A DNA stretch of 41,359 nt from Minisyncoccota bacterium (GTDB lineage Bacteria; Patescibacteriota; Microgenomatia; PFEM01; JAFGMK01), in the NCBI GenBank assembly GCA_016927565.1, contig JAFGMK010000008.1:65115-106473 (forward strand), given 5' to 3'. This document shows, piece after piece, positions 39,585 to 41,359 of the stretch. A model generated the notes under the pieces. The model was not told the DNA's origin and searched no databases. It saw only the letters and a program-made list of their open reading frames with translations. Each line of letters begins with the position of its first letter. Position 1 is the stretch's first letter. The translations under genes were made by a program, and so were the position numbers.

Positions 39585-41199
39585 TGCTTATTTGAAAAGA
39601 AGCCTTGATATGGAACAAAAAACCCTCAATTCCGGATCGGAAGAAGCCCTCGATCAGGGATCTTTGCCGGGAAGAAAAAAGCTCAAGGATCTGCTTTTTG
39701 TCTTTCTTGTCGGTACCGGCGCTTTTAGCTTGCGCTGGCTACCGACTTTTTTAGCCTGGCTGAAAAGGGGAGATAAGATTTTTCTGGGAGCTAACTCGCT
39801 GATTAATCCGGTTGATATCTGGGTTTATTGGGGAGGGGTTCTCCAGGGTAAAGTTGGTTATTTTCTCTCCGCTGATATCTACGGTTCCCGGGGACAAGAG
39901 GGCCTTCTTTTGAAGATGTTTTACCTCAGCTTTGGCCACTTAGGCCGCTTCTTAAATCTGAAAGTTGAGGTTGCCTATCTAGTAGGATCTTATTTAGGGA
40001 CACTCCTTTTGGCCTATGCTTATTATAAATTATCCTCCCTCCTTTTTCGGGATACCTTCTGGCGCCATTTGGCTTTTTTGGTCGCTCTGGCAGGAAAGCC
40101 ATTTCTGCTCCGCCTTCCAGATGAGGCTTATTCGGCGGCCTCATTTTTTATCCTAAATTTTCCCCATTATATTTTTGACCATTTAGGAATAGTAACTATC
40201 ATTTACCTCTTCTTAAGAGAAAACCAGCCAAGCAAAAAATTGTTAATTTGGGGACTCCTGGCTGGTTTTTTACTTGGCCTGGGACACTTTTTTATGGGTT
40301 GGCTAGTCCTTTTTTTATTGGCCGCGACAATGGTAGTCCTGCCGGCTTTCAGGAAAAGAAAAAACCTCCTATTGATCTTGGTTGTTTTGGCGGCGGTTTT
40401 AACGATGACTCTTTTATCGTTCCCGACACTTTTAAAAAGCTATTATGGGTTAGAGTTGACCAGCTCGGCTGCCGGCACATTCGGACTTAAAAATTTAATC
40501 TGGCCGCTGGTTTTTTTCGTCCTCCTCGCCCTCCTTTTTTTAGTGCAAGGCAAAAAAAGGCCCTGGTTGTTATTTTTTTCGCTGGCGCCGATTTTTCAAT
40601 TGCTGTTAATTCTTAGTTGTCCCTTTGTTTGGCGTTTGCGATTGTTTAACAGTTTATTGATCCCCACTTCCTTTTTATTGATTGCTGTCAGCCAGCTTAT
40701 TGGTCATCAATTGTCCGGGAATAAGACTGTTAAAAAAGTTCTTTTTATTTTTTTGCTTGCCTATTGTTTTGTTGACAGCTTTTATTTATTGCTGTCCGAA
40801 ATTAGTTGGATTCGTGATGACAATCCGTTTTTATACGTTACTCAAAGTGAGGCTCAGGCCTGGCAATTTCTCAAAAAACGCTGCGATTTCTCTCAAGTGA
40901 TTTACGCCGACTGGCTGCGAGGAATATATCTGCCCGCCAAAACCGGCTGCCGGAGCTTAATTGGGCTTAAAAGCGAAACCCCGGATTATAAAGCCGGAGT
41001 TCTTAAGCAAGTATCAATTTTATCGGGTCGGGTTAATCCCGATAATCTGGTTGACTATTTTATCGAAGAAGGAGTCAATTATATTTTTCTGACTCACCTC
41101 CAAGCCCGATCCGCCAATCTGGCAGCGGTGGAAAACTTAAACCTGCTTTATGAAAACGAGGAGTTTGTCATTTACGAAGTAAATTCACCCCCGGGGTGA
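39580..41199 (+). CDS. Multi-pass membrane protein, GT-C glycosyltransferase-like, tandem copy 2
   Basis: A 539-residue paralogue of the previous gene. The start is GTG 39580, overlapping the upstream stop by four bases (GTGA); ATG 39610 is the alternative. About 11 transmembrane segments span residues 35-400, with a first loop WLKRGDKIFLGANSLINPVD and a C-terminal outside domain carrying RCDFSQVIYADWLRGIYLP. The middle is far more divergent from copy 1 than the ends, which share long identical DNA. Probably a transferase working on a lipid-linked sugar, or a membrane transporter; the family is not recognised. Confidence 0.6.
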   Translation: MNAYLKRSLDMEQKTLNSGSEEALDQGSLPGRKKLKDLLFVFLVGTGAFSLRWLPTFLAWLKRGDKIFLGANSLINPVDIWVYWGGVLQGKVGYFLSADIYGSRGQEGLLLKMFYLSFGHLGRFLNLKVEVAYLVGSYLGTLLLAYAYYKLSSLLFRDTFWRHLAFLVALAGKPFLLRLPDEAYSAASFFILNFPHYIFDHLGIVTIIYLFLRENQPSKKLLIWGLLAGFLLGLGHFFMGWLVLFLLAATMVVLPAFRKRKNLLLILVVLAAVLTMTLLSFPTLLKSYYGLELTSSAAGTFGLKNLIWPLVFFVLLALLFLVQGKKRPWLLFFSLAPIFQLLLILSCPFVWRLRLFNSLLIPTSFLLIAVSQLIGHQLSGNKTVKKVLFIFLLAYCFVDSFYLLLSEISWIRDDNPFLYVTQSEAQAWQFLKKRCDFSQVIYADWLRGIYLPAKTGCRSLIGLKSETPDYKAGVLKQVSILSGRVNPDNLVDYFIEEGVNYIFLTHLQARSANLAAVENLNLLYENEEFVIYEVNSPPG

Positions 41200-41200
41200 A
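41154..41200 (+). repeat. 43-bp direct repeat and palindrome at the 3' end of copy 2
   Basis: 41154-41196 matches 39514-39556 base for base, and 41184-41200 is the palindrome TTCACCCC, C, GGGGTGAA. Confidence 0.9.
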
Positions 41201-41359
41201 TGCTTATTTGAAAAGGAACCTTGATATGAAACAAAAAACCCTCAATTCCGGATCGGAAGAAGCCCTCGATCAGGAATCGTTGCCGGGAAGGAAAAAGCTT
41301 AAGGATCTGCTTTTTGTCTTTCTTATCGGTACCGGCGCTTTTTGCCTGAGGTGGCTCCC
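41196..41359 (+). CDS. Third tandem copy, N-terminal part only
   Basis: GTG 41196 overlaps the stop of copy 2 and opens a frame that runs off the window end. Its 164 bases differ from the start of copy 2 (39580-39743) at 13 positions by my count, about 92% identity. The product begins MNAYLKRNLDMKQKTLNSGS and continues into the same first transmembrane helix (LLFVFLIGTGAF). So the array has at least three members, and copy 3 is probably a recent duplicate of copy 2. Confidence 0.85.
   Translation, partial: MNAYLKRNLDMKQKTLNSGSEEALDQESLPGRKKLKDLLFVFLIGTGAFCLRWL

Overview
The window looks like a chromosomal piece of a Patescibacteria (Candidate Phyla Radiation) genome, probably from the Microgenomates side. 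This is inferred from gene style, not from a marker tree: short, lysine-rich, compact proteins; an Obg without its C-terminal extension; single-gene LytR-CpsA-Psr, L,D-transpeptidase and MscL; several lineage-restricted small proteins; and a RuvCAB/Lon block. UGA acts as a stop, so the code is not the UGA-glycine code of Gracilibacteria/Absconditabacteria. No rRNA, tRNA or CRISPR array was seen.

Layout. 1-2400: tail of a molybdopterin (SUOX/MsrP-like) oxidoreductase facing an obg-pgk operon. 2400-9960: rubrerythrin, an unusual Ser/Thr kinase, a Gfo/Idh/MocA dehydrogenase, xseAB, a methyltransferase, and a divergent pair made of a deoxyribosyltransferase-like/RHH fusion and a Ham1-like NTP pyrophosphatase. 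9960-10740: decayed or small-gene region carrying the first copy of a 26-bp palindromic repeat. 10740-15610: methyltransferase-type DNA repair protein, dimeric-barrel protein, cupin, beta-lactamase-fold hydrolase, YdcF-like protein and a ThDP enzyme. 16000-18580: membrane protein, RecD-like helicase and AddB/RecB-type nuclease. 18670-22470: a two-gene unit (degenerate NTPase with OmpR-type winged helix plus a nucleotidyltransferase-like partner) divergent from two HAD phosphatase paralogues that flank what looks like the 3' remnant of an IS605-type tnpB. 22690-26270: MscL, a DUF5661-like protein, a bpsA-speD polyamine pair, an anchored cyclophilin and a third HAD protein. 26530-31230: an autoregulated HTH/membrane-protein pair, a 794-aa HD protein and an LCP protein. 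31370-37270: ruvC-ruvA-ruvB, a lipid-anchored-type small protein, an L,D-transpeptidase and lon. 37290-41359: a secreted protein with a sorting-signal-like C-terminus and a tandem array of at least three large multi-pass membrane proteins, the last cut by the window end.

How it works together. Housekeeping (glycolysis, ribosome assembly, recombination, proteolysis, envelope) is interleaved with small regulatory modules. Two regulators have palindromes or repeated half-sites inside or next to their own promoters (9267-9302, 26534-26562), a third (20944-21020) has phased half-sites beside it, and lon has a palindrome between its -35 and -10. At least eight start codons lie exactly 6 nt after a -10 hexamer with no room for a Shine-Dalgarno, so leaderless transcription appears common here, alongside genes with strong AGGAGG sites.

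The most notable items are the 26-bp palindrome family in three intergenic sites, the NDT-RHH fusion with its triple-repeat operator, the NTPase-winged-helix pair, the tandem membrane-protein array with near-identical ends, and a phosphoglycerate kinase whose 3-phosphoglycerate site is altered.
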